From: Sphingomonas sp. R647
GTDB taxonomy: Bacteria > Pseudomonadota > Alphaproteobacteria > Sphingomonadales > Sphingomonadaceae
NCBI RefSeq assembly: GCF_020177055.1
Contig: NZ_JAIQXT010000005.1
Coordinates: forward strand, 248,001 to 312,000
Length of the DNA: 64,000 bases
Reading direction: 5' to 3'
The notes beneath the pieces are model-generated. The model had not been told where the DNA came from. It searched no databases and saw only the letters and a list, made by a program, of their open reading frames with translations. This document shows positions 23,966-31,000 of this stretch, in pieces (positions within the stretch are counted from its first letter, which is position 1; each line of letters begins with the position of its first letter). The translations under genes were made by a program, and so were the position numbers.

Positions 23966-24962
23966 TGCCCTGATCCCCGATTACCGACTGACCGTCGACG
24001 GCAAGGACATCACGCCTACCGTCGCGGCCCGCCTGATTTCATTGCGCCTCGAGGAGAAGCGCGACGGCTCGGCCGATCAGCTCGACCTCGTCCTCAATGA
24101 CACCGACGGAAAGCTCGCGATCCCGAAGGAAGGGGCCGTCATCACTGTCCAACTCGGGTGGAAGCAGGGCACCGGCGTTGCGCCCGGGTTGATCGACAAG
24201 GGTCGCTTCAAGGTCGATGAGGCAAGCCACTCCGGCCCGCCAGATCAGGTCACTGTCCGCGCCCGCTCCGCCGATCTGACCGGCGACTACCGCGTGCGGC
24301 GCGAGCGCAGCTGGACCGATACGACGCTCGGCGATGTCCTGGGCGAGCTCGCCGGCGCAAACGGGCTGCAGCTGTCGATCGATCCCGATCTGCGCGGCGT
24401 CCAGATCCCGGCGCTCGCCAGCCATGAAAAGAGCGACATGGCCTTGGTGCGCGAACTCGGCCGCCGATACGATGCGGTCGCGACGGTGAAGGCAGGCAAG
24501 CTGATCTTCAACGCCAAGGGTAAGGGGCAGACTCCCGGCGGGCAGTCAATTCCCGACACCGTCATCGGCCGTGGCGCCGGCGATCGCCACGATTATCGGC
24601 GGCTCGAACGCTCGAAATATGGCGGCGCCGAGGCGCGGTGGCACGACAGCGACGTCGGCGGCCGCAAGACCGTCAGCGCCGGATCCGGCCAGGGGAAGAA
24701 AAAGCGGCTGCGCCGCGTCTATGCGAGCGAGAGTGCGGCGCTGGAAGCCGCGTCAGCCGAGGCGCGCCGCGTCGCCCGCGGCGCGGCCGAGCTCGAACTG
24801 AACCTCGCGATCGGCAACGCTGCCCTCTATCCCGATCGCCCCTGCACCGTCAGCGGCTTCAAAGACGAGATAGATGCCCACAAATGGCTAATCAGTGAGG
24901 TCAGCCACGAGCTCACCAAAAAAGGCTTCCGGACGAAGCTGAAGCTGGAGACGCGGGGTTAG
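23952..24962 (+). CDS. D: Late control / baseplate hub protein D
   Basis: The product has 336 residues (P2 gpD is 387). It starts SALIPDYRLTVDGKDITPTVAARL, the gpD opening, and has LDLVLNDTDGKLAIPKEGAVITVQLGW and GPPDQVTVRARSADL, the conserved hub segments. The C-terminus KWLISEVSHELTKKGFRTKLKLE closes the domain. It forms the hub of the baseplate. It is last in the late operon and converges with the lysogeny block, overlapping by 4 bp. Confidence 0.93.
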   Translation: MATSSALIPDYRLTVDGKDITPTVAARLISLRLEEKRDGSADQLDLVLNDTDGKLAIPKEGAVITVQLGWKQGTGVAPGLIDKGRFKVDEASHSGPPDQVTVRARSADLTGDYRVRRERSWTDTTLGDVLGELAGANGLQLSIDPDLRGVQIPALASHEKSDMALVRELGRRYDAVATVKAGKLIFNAKGKGQTPGGQSIPDTVIGRGAGDRHDYRRLERSKYGGAEARWHDSDVGGRKTVSAGSGQGKKKRLRRVYASESAALEAASAEARRVARGAAELELNLAIGNAALYPDRPCTVSGFKDEIDAHKWLISEVSHELTKKGFRTKLKLETRG

Positions 24963-25255
24963 GCTACCGCCAGCTTGTACGTGAACCAGCACAGGAGGCC
25001 GACACCGACGATATCGAGCAGCCACCCCAGGAATTTGGGACTTCTGGTTCTGATGGTCACTTCGTAACCCGGGACGAACCCTTGGCGGAGAGGGTGGTTG
25101 ATGGTCTCTCCCATCCCGATCGCCGTCAGCCCCGCACACAGGCCCGCATAGAGCGGCTTATCGGCGGCGATCGACGCGACGAGGAGCACGACGCTGACCG
25201 CCAGCCAGACGAGATACCATCGATCGGCGTCGATGCCGTTGAGAGGGTTGCTCAC
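24959..25255 (-). CDS. Membrane protein of the lysogeny block
   Basis: The product has 98 residues from GTG 25255, starting right after the preceding stop. It has three hydrophobic segments (about residues 13-30, 33-50 and 76-95), with a polar loop NHPLRQGFVPGYEVTIRTR between the second and third. It has no recognised family. It is the last gene of a leftward series that begins with the repressor, so it is likely expressed in lysogens; membrane position suggests superinfection exclusion or another envelope change, by inference. Confidence 0.65.
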   Translation of the reverse strand: MSNPLNGIDADRWYLVWLAVSVVLLVASIAADKPLYAGLCAGLTAIGMGETINHPLRQGFVPGYEVTIRTRSPKFLGWLLDIVGVGLLCWFTYKLAVA

Positions 25256-25648
25256 TCAGCGCTCCGCTTGGCGAGGCGCTCGCTCAGCTTTGGACTGTTC
25301 GCGTAGCTCAAGCACCGCGTCGAGCTTCGCGGAGATTTTGGTCTGCTCGACTTGCATAGCGTGTAGGGTCGCCATCCGCGCATCGTCCTTTTGGTCGATG
25401 TAGAAATATAGGCCGCCGACCATCGCGGCCAAAGCGACGACCGACGCTACGCCAATACGCAGCATGGCGCGGATATCGCCGTGCAGCCTGGCGAGCTGGG
25501 TCTCGACGCTTGCCTTCCAATCATCCGTCATCCCGCCTGATGTGCCCCCTCCTCCGCCGCCTTTCAATCCGGCGTCTTCATATTCGCGCACCTTGGCCCG
25601 TAACTCGCTCAGTTCTGCCCATATCGGCTGATTGCGCGTGTCAACCAT
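25256..25648 (-). CDS. Single-span membrane protein with flanking coiled coils
   Basis: The product has 130 residues. An N-terminal helical stretch (residues 10-27), a glycine linker (GGGGGG at 31-36), a second helix, a transmembrane segment at about 67-85 (GVASVVALAAMVGGLYFYI) and a C-terminal coiled coil follow in order. The layout is like a short membrane-anchored scaffold or a spanin-like rod. It overlaps the upstream gene by 8 bp. No known family is recognised. Confidence 0.65.
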   Translation of the reverse strand: MVDTRNQPIWAELSELRAKVREYEDAGLKGGGGGGTSGGMTDDWKASVETQLARLHGDIRAMLRIGVASVVALAAMVGGLYFYIDQKDDARMATLHAMQVEQTKISAKLDAVLELREQSKAERAPRQAER

Positions 25649-25901
25649 CGAGCGGCTCCCTTGCGACGGCCAATCTTCCCATCAGCCTTTGGTAGTTGGT
25701 GAGTCGAGAGATCACCTCGTCGAGCTTTTCGGTTAGCTGCGGCTTGTTTTCTGCGGCATTGGCAACGAGCGCATGCGCAATAGTCGCGCTGAGGTTCGAT
25801 AGGCTGTTCGTGAGCAAGAGCGCCTCGCGGACCGTTAGAGGTCGATCGAGCGCTATTTCGTCGACTTCAAAGTAAAACCGGTCGGGTTCGTCATCACTCA
25901 C
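25641..25901 (-). CDS. Small hypothetical protein of the lysogeny block
   Basis: The product has 86 residues. GTG 25901 is chosen because GGAG lies 7 nt upstream; a TTG at 25913 is the alternative. It is acidic at the start (SDDEPDRFYFEVDE) and then helical with LTVREALLLTNSLSNLSATIAHALV and a C-terminal coiled coil. No signal peptide or membrane span is seen. Function unknown. Confidence 0.6.
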   Translation of the reverse strand: MSDDEPDRFYFEVDEIALDRPLTVREALLLTNSLSNLSATIAHALVANAAENKPQLTEKLDEVISRLTNYQRLMGRLAVAREPLDG

Positions 25902-25940
25902 GGCAATCTCCAACGAAAATAGCTTGGCTTTTCCTGTAGC

Positions 25941-26468
25941 TCACTCGCAGGCGACCCCATCGCCGTCCCGGTCAAGTTTTCGACTATAGCCCGACTGGCC
26001 CCGGCGGATAGGCGCTGCACCGGCGGCGCGCACAGCGCTGCAATTCGCATAGTAACTCGCTCCGCTCGATCGCTGAGCGCGGCGCGCGCCGGCGCGCGGC
26101 GCCGGGTCTGCCGCCCTCCGCGGGCGGGTCGTCGGTTGAGTCACTACAACCTTTGGCCTTTCGACCGGTATGGGCACCGCCAGCGCAACAGGCGCGGCAG
26201 CCCGGGCGGGAGGCGCCGCCTCCTCCGTCTCTTCGGCAAAAGACCGTCGGATCGGCTCGGGGAACGCTTCGCGCCGCATCTCCTGGATCCGCTGCGCGAG
26301 CGTCTTTGCGGAGCAGAGCGGTGCACTGCGAAGACCCGCCGTGCTCACCACCGCCACGCCGCTCCTGATCTGCGCACCGATCGCCTGCTCTATTTCAGCA
26401 TCAGTCAAACAGGGGAGCTGAAAGGCGAGGGCGGTGGCGGTGATCGCGATGGCACCGATCGCGGTCAC
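25941..26468 (-). CDS. Exported protein with an Excalibur calcium-binding domain
   Basis: The product has 175 residues from GTG 26468. An N-terminal hydrophobic signal (residues 1-17, ending near FQLPC) is followed by a Pro/Ala/Arg-rich linker (90-135). The C-terminal Excalibur domain (139-175) includes SYYANCSAVRAAG, and ends KLDRDGDGVACE, the calcium-loop signature DxDxDGxxCE. Excalibur domains occur at the end of secreted nucleases and envelope proteins. Here no nuclease domain is visible. It is coupled by 4 bp to the gene before it. Confidence 0.8.
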   Translation of the reverse strand: MTAIGAIAITATALAFQLPCLTDAEIEQAIGAQIRSGVAVVSTAGLRSAPLCSAKTLAQRIQEMRREAFPEPIRRSFAEETEEAAPPARAAAPVALAVPIPVERPKVVVTQPTTRPRRAADPAPRAGARRAQRSSGASYYANCSAVRAAGAAPIRRGQSGYSRKLDRDGDGVACE

Positions 26469-27112
26469 AAGGCTTGCCGACAGAAGTTTCGAGCCCCGTC
26501 GGCGTAGCTTGTGCAGAACTGCGCGACAGCTGGATCCGCCACCCGAGCGATGTAGATTTCATCTGCTAGATTGAGAATGTCGAACCAGGTCAAATTGTCA
26601 TAGTTCGCGCGCCTCAGGTCGCTCACAGAAAAGCGCATCTGAAAATATTTGCTTGTGTCCTCTTCCCCCAAACGACCGAGCGTCGGGCCGCGAACGACCA
26701 CCTGCACATACTTGGTTTCAGCCGTCGGGCCGGGCATCCCCGACTTGAGCGCCTTCCCCAGCTTTTCGACCGCTTCGCCTGCGCGCTCGACAGGCAAGTC
26801 GCCCGTCGCGCCAAGATCCATGTCGATATTGAGGTTCGGCCCCATGTACGTCGCCGCCTTGATGAGCGGATCGACCTCCTGGGGAGTTTTGGGTGGAGGC
26901 GATTCTCCGCCACTGCACATTGCTACGGCAAGGCCCGCAAGGATTACCAGCACTAGGCAGCCGATTCCGCCCTGCCACAGTTCCCTGCGCTTGGCTGCTT
27001 TGCCGGCTGCAATCTCGCCATCACTCATCACGTGACCGCAGTGCTTGCAGATCCTGGCGTCGATCTTGATCGCCTCCGCACATTGCGGGCACTTACGCTC
27101 GTCCGGCTTCAT
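26465..27112 (-). CDS. Zinc-ribbon membrane protein
   Basis: The product has 215 residues. The N-terminus has a zinc ribbon CPQCAEAI...CKHCGHV (Cys 8, 11, 22, 25), then a transmembrane segment at about 47-66 (GGIGCLVLVILAGLAVAMCSG), and an extracytoplasmic alpha/beta domain of about 145 residues. The domain organisation resembles zinc-ribbon membrane proteins seen near many phage morons. The CSGG after the span could alternatively be a lipobox, but a ribbon before it makes that unlikely. Confidence 0.7.
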   Translation of the reverse strand: MKPDERKCPQCAEAIKIDARICKHCGHVMSDGEIAAGKAAKRRELWQGGIGCLVLVILAGLAVAMCSGGESPPPKTPQEVDPLIKAATYMGPNLNIDMDLGATGDLPVERAGEAVEKLGKALKSGMPGPTAETKYVQVVVRGPTLGRLGEEDTSKYFQMRFSVSDLRRANYDNLTWFDILNLADEIYIARVADPAVAQFCTSYADGARNFCRQAL

Positions 27113-27299
27113 CCCGTCCCCCTCCTGATCTCCGGCCCTGCCCCATTGTCGCCGGCATAAAGCTGACCGGTGTCCATCTGCGCCGCTCGGGCGCAGACTT
27201 ACTGCTCGCCATCGATCTCGCCACTTGGACCAGCGCGATCTGCTCGGCGCGGTCTAGCCGGTCGAAATACTCGCGCAATTCCAGCTCCAGATATTTCAA
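27093..27299 (-). CDS. Small protein resembling the repressor C-terminus
   Basis: The product has 68 residues from TTG 27299; no better start is seen and the frame is open further upstream, where there is a run of eight G. LDRAEQIALVQVARSMAS parallels the repressor segment VPGERMALLTIARSMRG. It may therefore be the remnant of a duplicated repressor gene rather than an independent gene. The last 20 bp overlap the zinc-ribbon gene. Confidence 0.4.
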   Translation of the reverse strand: MKYLELELREYFDRLDRAEQIALVQVARSMASSKSAPERRRWTPVSFMPATMGQGRRSGGGRDEAGRA

Positions 27300-27404
27300 C
27301 GCCCATACCGGCGCCGTCGCTCCGACCCCATTCGCCCCCCCCGTTTCGGAGGAACGTGCCGCAAGGGTCGGTTATTCGGAGTAAATCTTGGAGCGGTCGA
27401 ACTT

Positions 27405-27797
27405 TCAGCTCTCGCTCTCCCCGTGATAGCTGCCCGTGGTCGCATGGACCCGGTTGGACGGCGCAGGGTGCCCGCGCATCGATCGCGCGATCGTCAGCAG
27501 CGCCATGCGTTCGCCAGGCACCAGACTGCGAAAGCAGTCCAGAAGCTCTGCCTCATCGGCGGCGATCTGGTCGCTGGCGCGCGTGCCGGTAATGATGAAG
27601 CCGACATCGATGCCCTGCTGCAGTAACGAGAGCAGATAGCTGGCATCGCACGGGCGCCGGCCCGCCTCGTAGGTGGCCTGGGAATTCCGGGTCACGCCGC
27701 CGATCAGTCCGAAAGCCTCCTGATTCACGCCCAACCGCTCCCGCTCAGAGCGAAGGCGCGCGCCGACATCGGACAAACTGACAACGTCCGTGCTCAT
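27405..27797 (-). CDS. Prophage repressor (XRE/CI-like)
   Basis: The product has 130 residues from ATG 27797, with AAGGGA 4-5 nt upstream (favoured over ATG 27833). Residues 11-65 form an XRE helix-turn-helix: LRSERERLGVNQEAFGLIGGVTRNSQATYEAGRR. The C-terminal half has a helical dimerisation segment and no LexA-type protease residues, so it is a short, non-cleavable repressor type. It is divergent from the Cro/Ner-like gene at 27864, with the shared control region between them, and it is at the head of the leftward lysogeny block. Confidence 0.87.
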   Translation of the reverse strand: MSTDVVSLSDVGARLRSERERLGVNQEAFGLIGGVTRNSQATYEAGRRPCDASYLLSLLQQGIDVGFIITGTRASDQIAADEAELLDCFRSLVPGERMALLTIARSMRGHPAPSNRVHATTGSYHGESES

Positions 27798-27824
27798 AGA
27801 TCCCTTGACGTGACAACGTGCGTG
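27779..27824. promoter_or_regulatory. Direct repeats between repressor and Cro-like genes (proposed operators)
   Basis: TGACAACGTCCGTG (27779-27792, inside the first codons of the repressor) and TGACAACGTGCGTG (27811-27824, intergenic) differ by one base and start 32 bp apart, about three helical turns. A further inverted pair CGTGA (27809-27813) and TCACG (27830-27834) overlaps the second copy. These are candidate operators for the repressor and/or the Cro-like protein. A TTGACG lies at 27805-27810, but no good -10 box is obvious. Confidence 0.5.
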
Positions 27825-27863
27825 TGCAATCACGCCCGAAATAGACGGTAATTAGGGCATAGC

Positions 27864-28160
27864 ATGGAATCGGCCTCTGCCAAGATCGGGATCACAAAGC
27901 GCGGTCGCCCTAGGGCGCAGCGCCCCGATCCCGCGCGGTTGAGTGCCGCCCGCGCCCGACTCGACAGCGAGGGCAAGACCTTTGCGGACTGGGCTCGGGA
28001 AAATGGCTTCGCGGTCGACACCGTGCAGAAGGTGTTGAGCGGAACTCGCCCGTGCACGACCGGCGCGCAGCACGAAGTCGCGGTGGCGTTGGGCATCAAG
28101 GATCCGCCGCTGCCGCGCAAAAATCTCGCAAGCGACGGCCTCGAGGGGGCATGCCGATGA
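27864..28160 (+). CDS. Cro/Ner-like DNA-binding protein (BcepMu gp16-like)
   Basis: The product has 98 residues with a basic start (KRGRPRAQRP) and an HTH at about residues 38-72: GKTFADWARENGFAVDTVQKVLSGTRPCTTG, a pattern of the BcepMu gp16-like phage DNA-binding family. It is the first rightward early gene, divergent from the repressor, as expected for a Cro or Ner switch protein. ATG 27864 lies 67 nt from the repressor start. Confidence 0.8.
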   Translation: MESASAKIGITKRGRPRAQRPDPARLSAARARLDSEGKTFADWARENGFAVDTVQKVLSGTRPCTTGAQHEVAVALGIKDPPLPRKNLASDGLEGACR

Positions 28161-28528
28161 CCGGCTTGCCGTCCAGTGGCTCGACTGCAGCTGCTCTGCG
28201 CTCACCTACCTTTCCCCCCTTCGGTCCCCGGCGAGCGGACCGGAACGCCGCGCTGTTGCTTCCCGGTCGCCGCGCGGTGCCCCTTGCTCGCCATGTACTG
28301 CGTAACAAGGCGGGCGCCGATCGTCTCTTGCGGTCGGCGTCCGCTTTTGCAGCCTCCTTTCCCTGGCCTGCGCGCTTCGCAACACGCGCGGTCAACCTCC
28401 GCGCCGATGGCCTCGTGTCATCGGCGCGGCTTTCCCGTTTCGGGCGCGCGGCCCGTCCCGGCGCCGCGCGCATGGCCGTGCGCCCCGCGTCGAACGCCGG
28501 CGCCACCAGCGTGGGATGCGCACGGTGA
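28157..28528 (+). CDS. Doubtful ORF after the Cro-like gene
   Basis: This 124-codon frame overlaps the Cro-like stop by 4 bp (ATGA) and the next gene by 13 bp, which favours coding. Its product is Arg/Ala/Pro-rich, with no recognisable fold, and the interior contains a strong hairpin at 28399-28429 followed by a pyrimidine-rich stretch, which favours a leader or non-coding RNA. I consider coding less likely than not. Confidence 0.3.
   Translation: MTGLPSSGSTAAALRSPTFPPFGPRRADRNAALLLPGRRAVPLARHVLRNKAGADRLLRSASAFAASFPWPARFATRAVNLRADGLVSSARLSRFGRAARPGAARMAVRPASNAGATSVGCAR
28399..28429 (+). terminator. 11-bp hairpin, attenuator or terminator candidate
   Basis: CCGCGCCGATG (28399-28409) pairs perfectly with CATCGGCGCGG (28419-28429) around a 9-nt loop, followed by CTTTCCCGTTTC. 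It is a strong structure in the 355 bp between the Cro-like gene and the membrane gene, where little convincing coding sequence is seen, and could end or attenuate early transcription or be part of a small RNA. Confidence 0.45.
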
Positions 28529-28746
28529 CCGGCGCGGCCGACCTTCTTTCGATCGTGCTGGCGGTCGCGGCTATCTCCTTGTGGTTCGCGGGTGTGTTCG
28601 CCCTCACTCGTATGCCAGCGTCATCTTGCGCCGATGTCTATCACCCCCAGTTCGTTCGCGGAGTGAGGCTGCTCGGCCTCGCCGTTGGTCTCGCGATCAT
28701 CGCTTTGGGGTTGTCGATCGTGGCTTGGGGCTCGACCGCACCATGA
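28516..28746 (+). CDS. Two-span phage membrane protein
   Basis: The product has 76 residues with two hydrophobic helices (residues about 9-29, LLSIVLAVAAISLWFAGVFAL, and 51-70, LLGLAVGLAIIALGLSIVAW) joined by a loop with one Cys. It overlaps the next gene by 4 bp (ATGA). It is early in the lytic operon. Function unknown; membrane early proteins commonly block superinfection or alter host energy state, but that is only a possibility here. Confidence 0.65.
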   Translation: MRTVTGAADLLSIVLAVAAISLWFAGVFALTRMPASSCADVYHPQFVRGVRLLGLAVGLAIIALGLSIVAWGSTAP

Positions 28747-29246
28747 CCAAGGTCCGCCCGCCCCTGTCGATCAACGCCGCGCTGGACCGCATTGCCGGTC
28801 TCGTTGAGGGTGGCTGGCTCGCCATGGGCGACGCGATCGGCAAGGCCGAGCGCACCGTGCGCAACTACGGTGATCCCGACACGCCCGAAGAAATCAGCGC
28901 GCGTGACGCCATCACGCTCGACATCTTGTTCCAGCAGAACGGTGGCGAAGGCGCGCCGATCTTTCAGACCTATGCCCTCCAGCTCGAGATCGATCGGGCC
29001 GACGTCTTCGCCACTCAGGCGGAGATCGCGCGGCGCGTCCAGATCTCGATCGTGGAGGGAGCGGAAGCGGCGCAGGCGGCAATCGCCTGCGCCCTTCCCG
29101 GCGCGACCGACGCCGACTTTGCGACCGCGATCCGGGAGCAAGTCGATGCGATCAGCGCCAACACGGACACGCTCGCCGCCTTGAAGAAGGGCGCGGGGTC
29201 TTTCGGCGACGGTGCGCGTGTAGCCCCCGGGGAGGGAGGCGCATGA
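28743..29246 (+). CDS. CII-like early regulator
   Basis: The product has 167 residues. KAERTVRNYGDPDTPEEISARDAITLDILFQQNGGEGAPIFQTYAL is the pattern of phage CII/CP76-type regulatory proteins, which bind DNA and influence the lysis-lysogeny choice. The rest is helical, with many Ala and Glu, suited to oligomerisation. It is coupled by ATGA overlaps to genes on both sides, and lies directly before the late activator gene. Assignment is from the short motif pattern and position. Confidence 0.55.
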   Translation: MTKVRPPLSINAALDRIAGLVEGGWLAMGDAIGKAERTVRNYGDPDTPEEISARDAITLDILFQQNGGEGAPIFQTYALQLEIDRADVFATQAEIARRVQISIVEGAEAAQAAIACALPGATDADFATAIREQVDAISANTDTLAALKKGAGSFGDGARVAPGEGGA

Positions 29247-29587
29247 CAAGCCAGCCCAACGACTTCGGAGCCGATAAGGAGCGAGCAAAATGCCCGCACT
29301 GCGGCCATCATCTCGCCACCCGGTCGAGCCGATCGGTAACGCCGCTTTTCAAGCAAAAGGTACTGCAGTGCAGGAATCCCGCTTGCGGTGCATCCTTTGG
29401 CGCGAGCAGCGGCATCACGCATCAGATCTCGCCCAGCGCCAGCCCTGACCCCTCGGTCGAGCTGCCGTTCGCCGCGCCGCGCGCGCGCCGGGCACATGCC
29501 AACGACGATCAGCCCAAGCGGCTTGAAAGCGGCGCGGAGGTGCCGCCCGCTCTGAATGACGATGCGGTCGCCGGCCTGACCGGCTGA
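29243..29587 (+). CDS. ogr: Ogr/Delta-type zinc-finger late activator
   Basis: The product has 114 residues (P2 Ogr is 72). CPHCGHHLATRSSRS at 17-31, then KQKVLQCRNPACGASF at 42-57, reproduce the Ogr pattern CPxCxxxAxxRTSR...KExYxQCxNxxCxxTF with the four zinc ligands. The C-terminal half is an extension. Ogr activates late promoters by binding an imperfect dyad near -55 and contacting RNA polymerase. In this prophage it is encoded in the early operon, as expected for timing. The four copies of the 25-bp palindrome are its presumed targets. Confidence 0.88.
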   Translation: MTSQPNDFGADKERAKCPHCGHHLATRSSRSVTPLFKQKVLQCRNPACGASFGASSGITHQISPSASPDPSVELPFAAPRARRAHANDDQPKRLESGAEVPPALNDDAVAGLTG

Positions 29588-29663
29588 TCGCCCCCGCCCT
29601 CACCGAAACACGGACCCGCCGCTCCCTCCGGCGGGAACGATATCGCTTTGCCTGGAACGCCCC

Positions 29664-30116
29664 ATGACCAGCACCCTGCCCAGCCCCGGAACCTACCTCC
29701 GCATTCGGCGTGAGGCGCAGCGCCTGTCGATCGACGACGTCGCCGCCCTGGTCCGCACCGAGCCGAGCCTTCCGCTCGCCTCGCGCGCCGATCTGCTGCG
29801 CTCGATCGAGGCCGACATCGCGCCGATCGGCGACGACGTCATCGGATCGCTGATGCGCGCTGCCGAGGAACAGGGTTCGTTCCGCTTCGACCCCGAAGTG
29901 CTCGTGCGCTTGATCGACATCGCCGCCGGCGACACCACCCGGGCGTGGCCCCGGCTGTGCCGCCGCTGCGCGTGCAGCGAGCATGATGCCTGCAATTGCG
30001 GAGGCCAGGGCGGGCAATGGATCGGCTGCCACTGGGTCGAACCCGATCTGTGCAGCGCCTGCACCCCGTCGCAGGCCGCCGCCGCCGCCCTCCAGCCTGA
30101 AACCCGCGCGGCATGA
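29664..30116 (+). CDS. Cys-rich early protein with an N-terminal HTH-like region
   Basis: The product has 150 residues. Residues 8-65 look HTH-like (TYLRIRREAQRLSIDDVAALV). The C-terminus (98-135) is a cysteine-rich zinc-binding stretch: LCRRCACSEHDACN, then GCHWVEPDLCSACT. The order suggests a sequence-specific DNA-binding protein or an adaptor. ATG 29664 follows a 77-nt gap from the Ogr gene. It overlaps the next gene by 4 bp. Confidence 0.65.
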   Translation: MTSTLPSPGTYLRIRREAQRLSIDDVAALVRTEPSLPLASRADLLRSIEADIAPIGDDVIGSLMRAAEEQGSFRFDPEVLVRLIDIAAGDTTRAWPRLCRRCACSEHDACNCGGQGGQWIGCHWVEPDLCSACTPSQAAAAALQPETRAA

Positions 30117-30286
30117 AGGCGCGCCGGGCCATCCGCGCGGCGCACGCCGCGACGATCGTCGTCGGAATCGCCGTCGCGCTCGCCGCCTTGCGCCGACCGG
30201 CCGAGGCAGTGATCGCCGCCGCGATCGCCGCCTTCCTAATCATCCTCGCGCTGCTCTGGCAGCTCAAACAGGAGGACAAGCGCTGA
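30113..30286 (+). CDS. 57-residue membrane protein
   Basis: The product has one or two hydrophobic segments (ATIVVGIAVALAAL and AVIAAAIAAFLIILALLWQL) after a basic start, and a charged C-terminus QLKQEDKR. It is coupled by ATGA to the Cys-rich gene and by TGATG to the next. Function unknown. Confidence 0.6.
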   Translation: MKARRAIRAAHAATIVVGIAVALAALRRPAEAVIAAAIAAFLIILALLWQLKQEDKR

Positions 30287-30477
30287 TGCGACACGCCCGC
30301 CCCCATGACGAGCCACGCCGAACGACGGACCTCCATCCGATCGACTGCAGCTGCTGCAATCAGGACGATAGCGCGCTGGACTGGAACGGGGTCGCGGCGC
30401 GCGTCCTGATCGGCCTCGCCCTCGGCACCGTCATCGCCCTGCTCCTTTCCGCCGGCTCTGGAGTGCCCGTGCTATGA
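30286..30477 (+). CDS. 63-residue membrane protein with a CxCC motif
   Basis: The soluble start contains CSCC (residues 21-24), followed by a charged stretch and one hydrophobic C-terminal segment (VAARVLIGLALGTVIALLLSA). It starts by TGATG overlap and ends by ATGA overlap with the following gene. Function unknown. Confidence 0.6.
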   Translation: MRHARPHDEPRRTTDLHPIDCSCCNQDDSALDWNGVAARVLIGLALGTVIALLLSAGSGVPVL

Positions 30478-30764
30478 GCCATCCCCTGTTTAATGGTCTC
30501 GATCTTACGCTGATCAGCGAAATCGCGGATAAGGTCACTGCGTTCATCGACGCCGCCGCTGCGCTTGCCGAGCACCAGCTCGCCCATGATGATCGCTACG
30601 ATGCCCGCGATCTCGCGGCGGGGATGCTCAAAGCGCACCTAGATTATTGCGCGAAGGCAATACCGCACCCCCACACCGACGAAGACCAGGACGATCTGCT
30701 GACCGACCGAGCGTGCGACTATCTGCGCAACCGTGTCCTCAAGGCGCGAGGTGCTTTGCAATGA
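30474..30764 (+). CDS. Small acidic early protein
   Basis: The product has 96 residues, acidic, with His-rich patches ([32 protein letters not shown]). It overlaps by 4 bp the preceding gene and the GapR gene. No signal or membrane segment is seen. I do not recognise it. Confidence 0.6.
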   Translation: MSHPLFNGLDLTLISEIADKVTAFIDAAAALAEHQLAHDDRYDARDLAAGMLKAHLDYCAKAIPHPHTDEDQDDLLTDRACDYLRNRVLKARGALQ

Positions 30765-31000
30765 GCGATAGCATCTCCGCCGAGCAGCTGCGGCTGCTGA
30801 TCGAGCGCATCGAGCGGCTCGAGGAAGAAAAGAAGGGGATCAGCGAGGACATCAAGGACGTCTATGGCGAGGCCAAGGCGACCGGGTTCGACGCGAAGAT
30901 CATGCGCACCGTCATCCGGCTGCGGAAGATGGAGAAGCACCAGCTCGACGAGCAAGACGCGCTGCTCGAGGTCTACCGCGCCGCGCTGGGGATGCAGTGA
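30761..31000 (+). CDS. Phage GapR-like nucleoid protein (DUF2312)
   Basis: The product has 79 residues from ATG 30761. It is almost a full-length match in pattern to alphaproteobacterial GapR (89 residues in Caulobacter): [34 protein letters not shown], and [18 protein letters not shown]. GapR binds overtwisted AT-rich DNA ahead of replication forks and RNA polymerase and stimulates type II topoisomerases. In the phage it could aid rapid replication or alter host nucleoid function. It is coupled to genes on both sides by 4-bp and 1-bp overlaps. Confidence 0.92.
   Translation: MSDSISAEQLRLLIERIERLEEEKKGISEDIKDVYGEAKATGFDAKIMRTVIRLRKMEKHQLDEQDALLEVYRAALGMQ

Noticed and set aside
27864..28160. 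Mu-like transposable phage suggested by the BcepMu gp16-like gene
   Set aside because: No transposase A or B gene is seen, and all structural genes are P2-type; the HTH gene alone does not support it.
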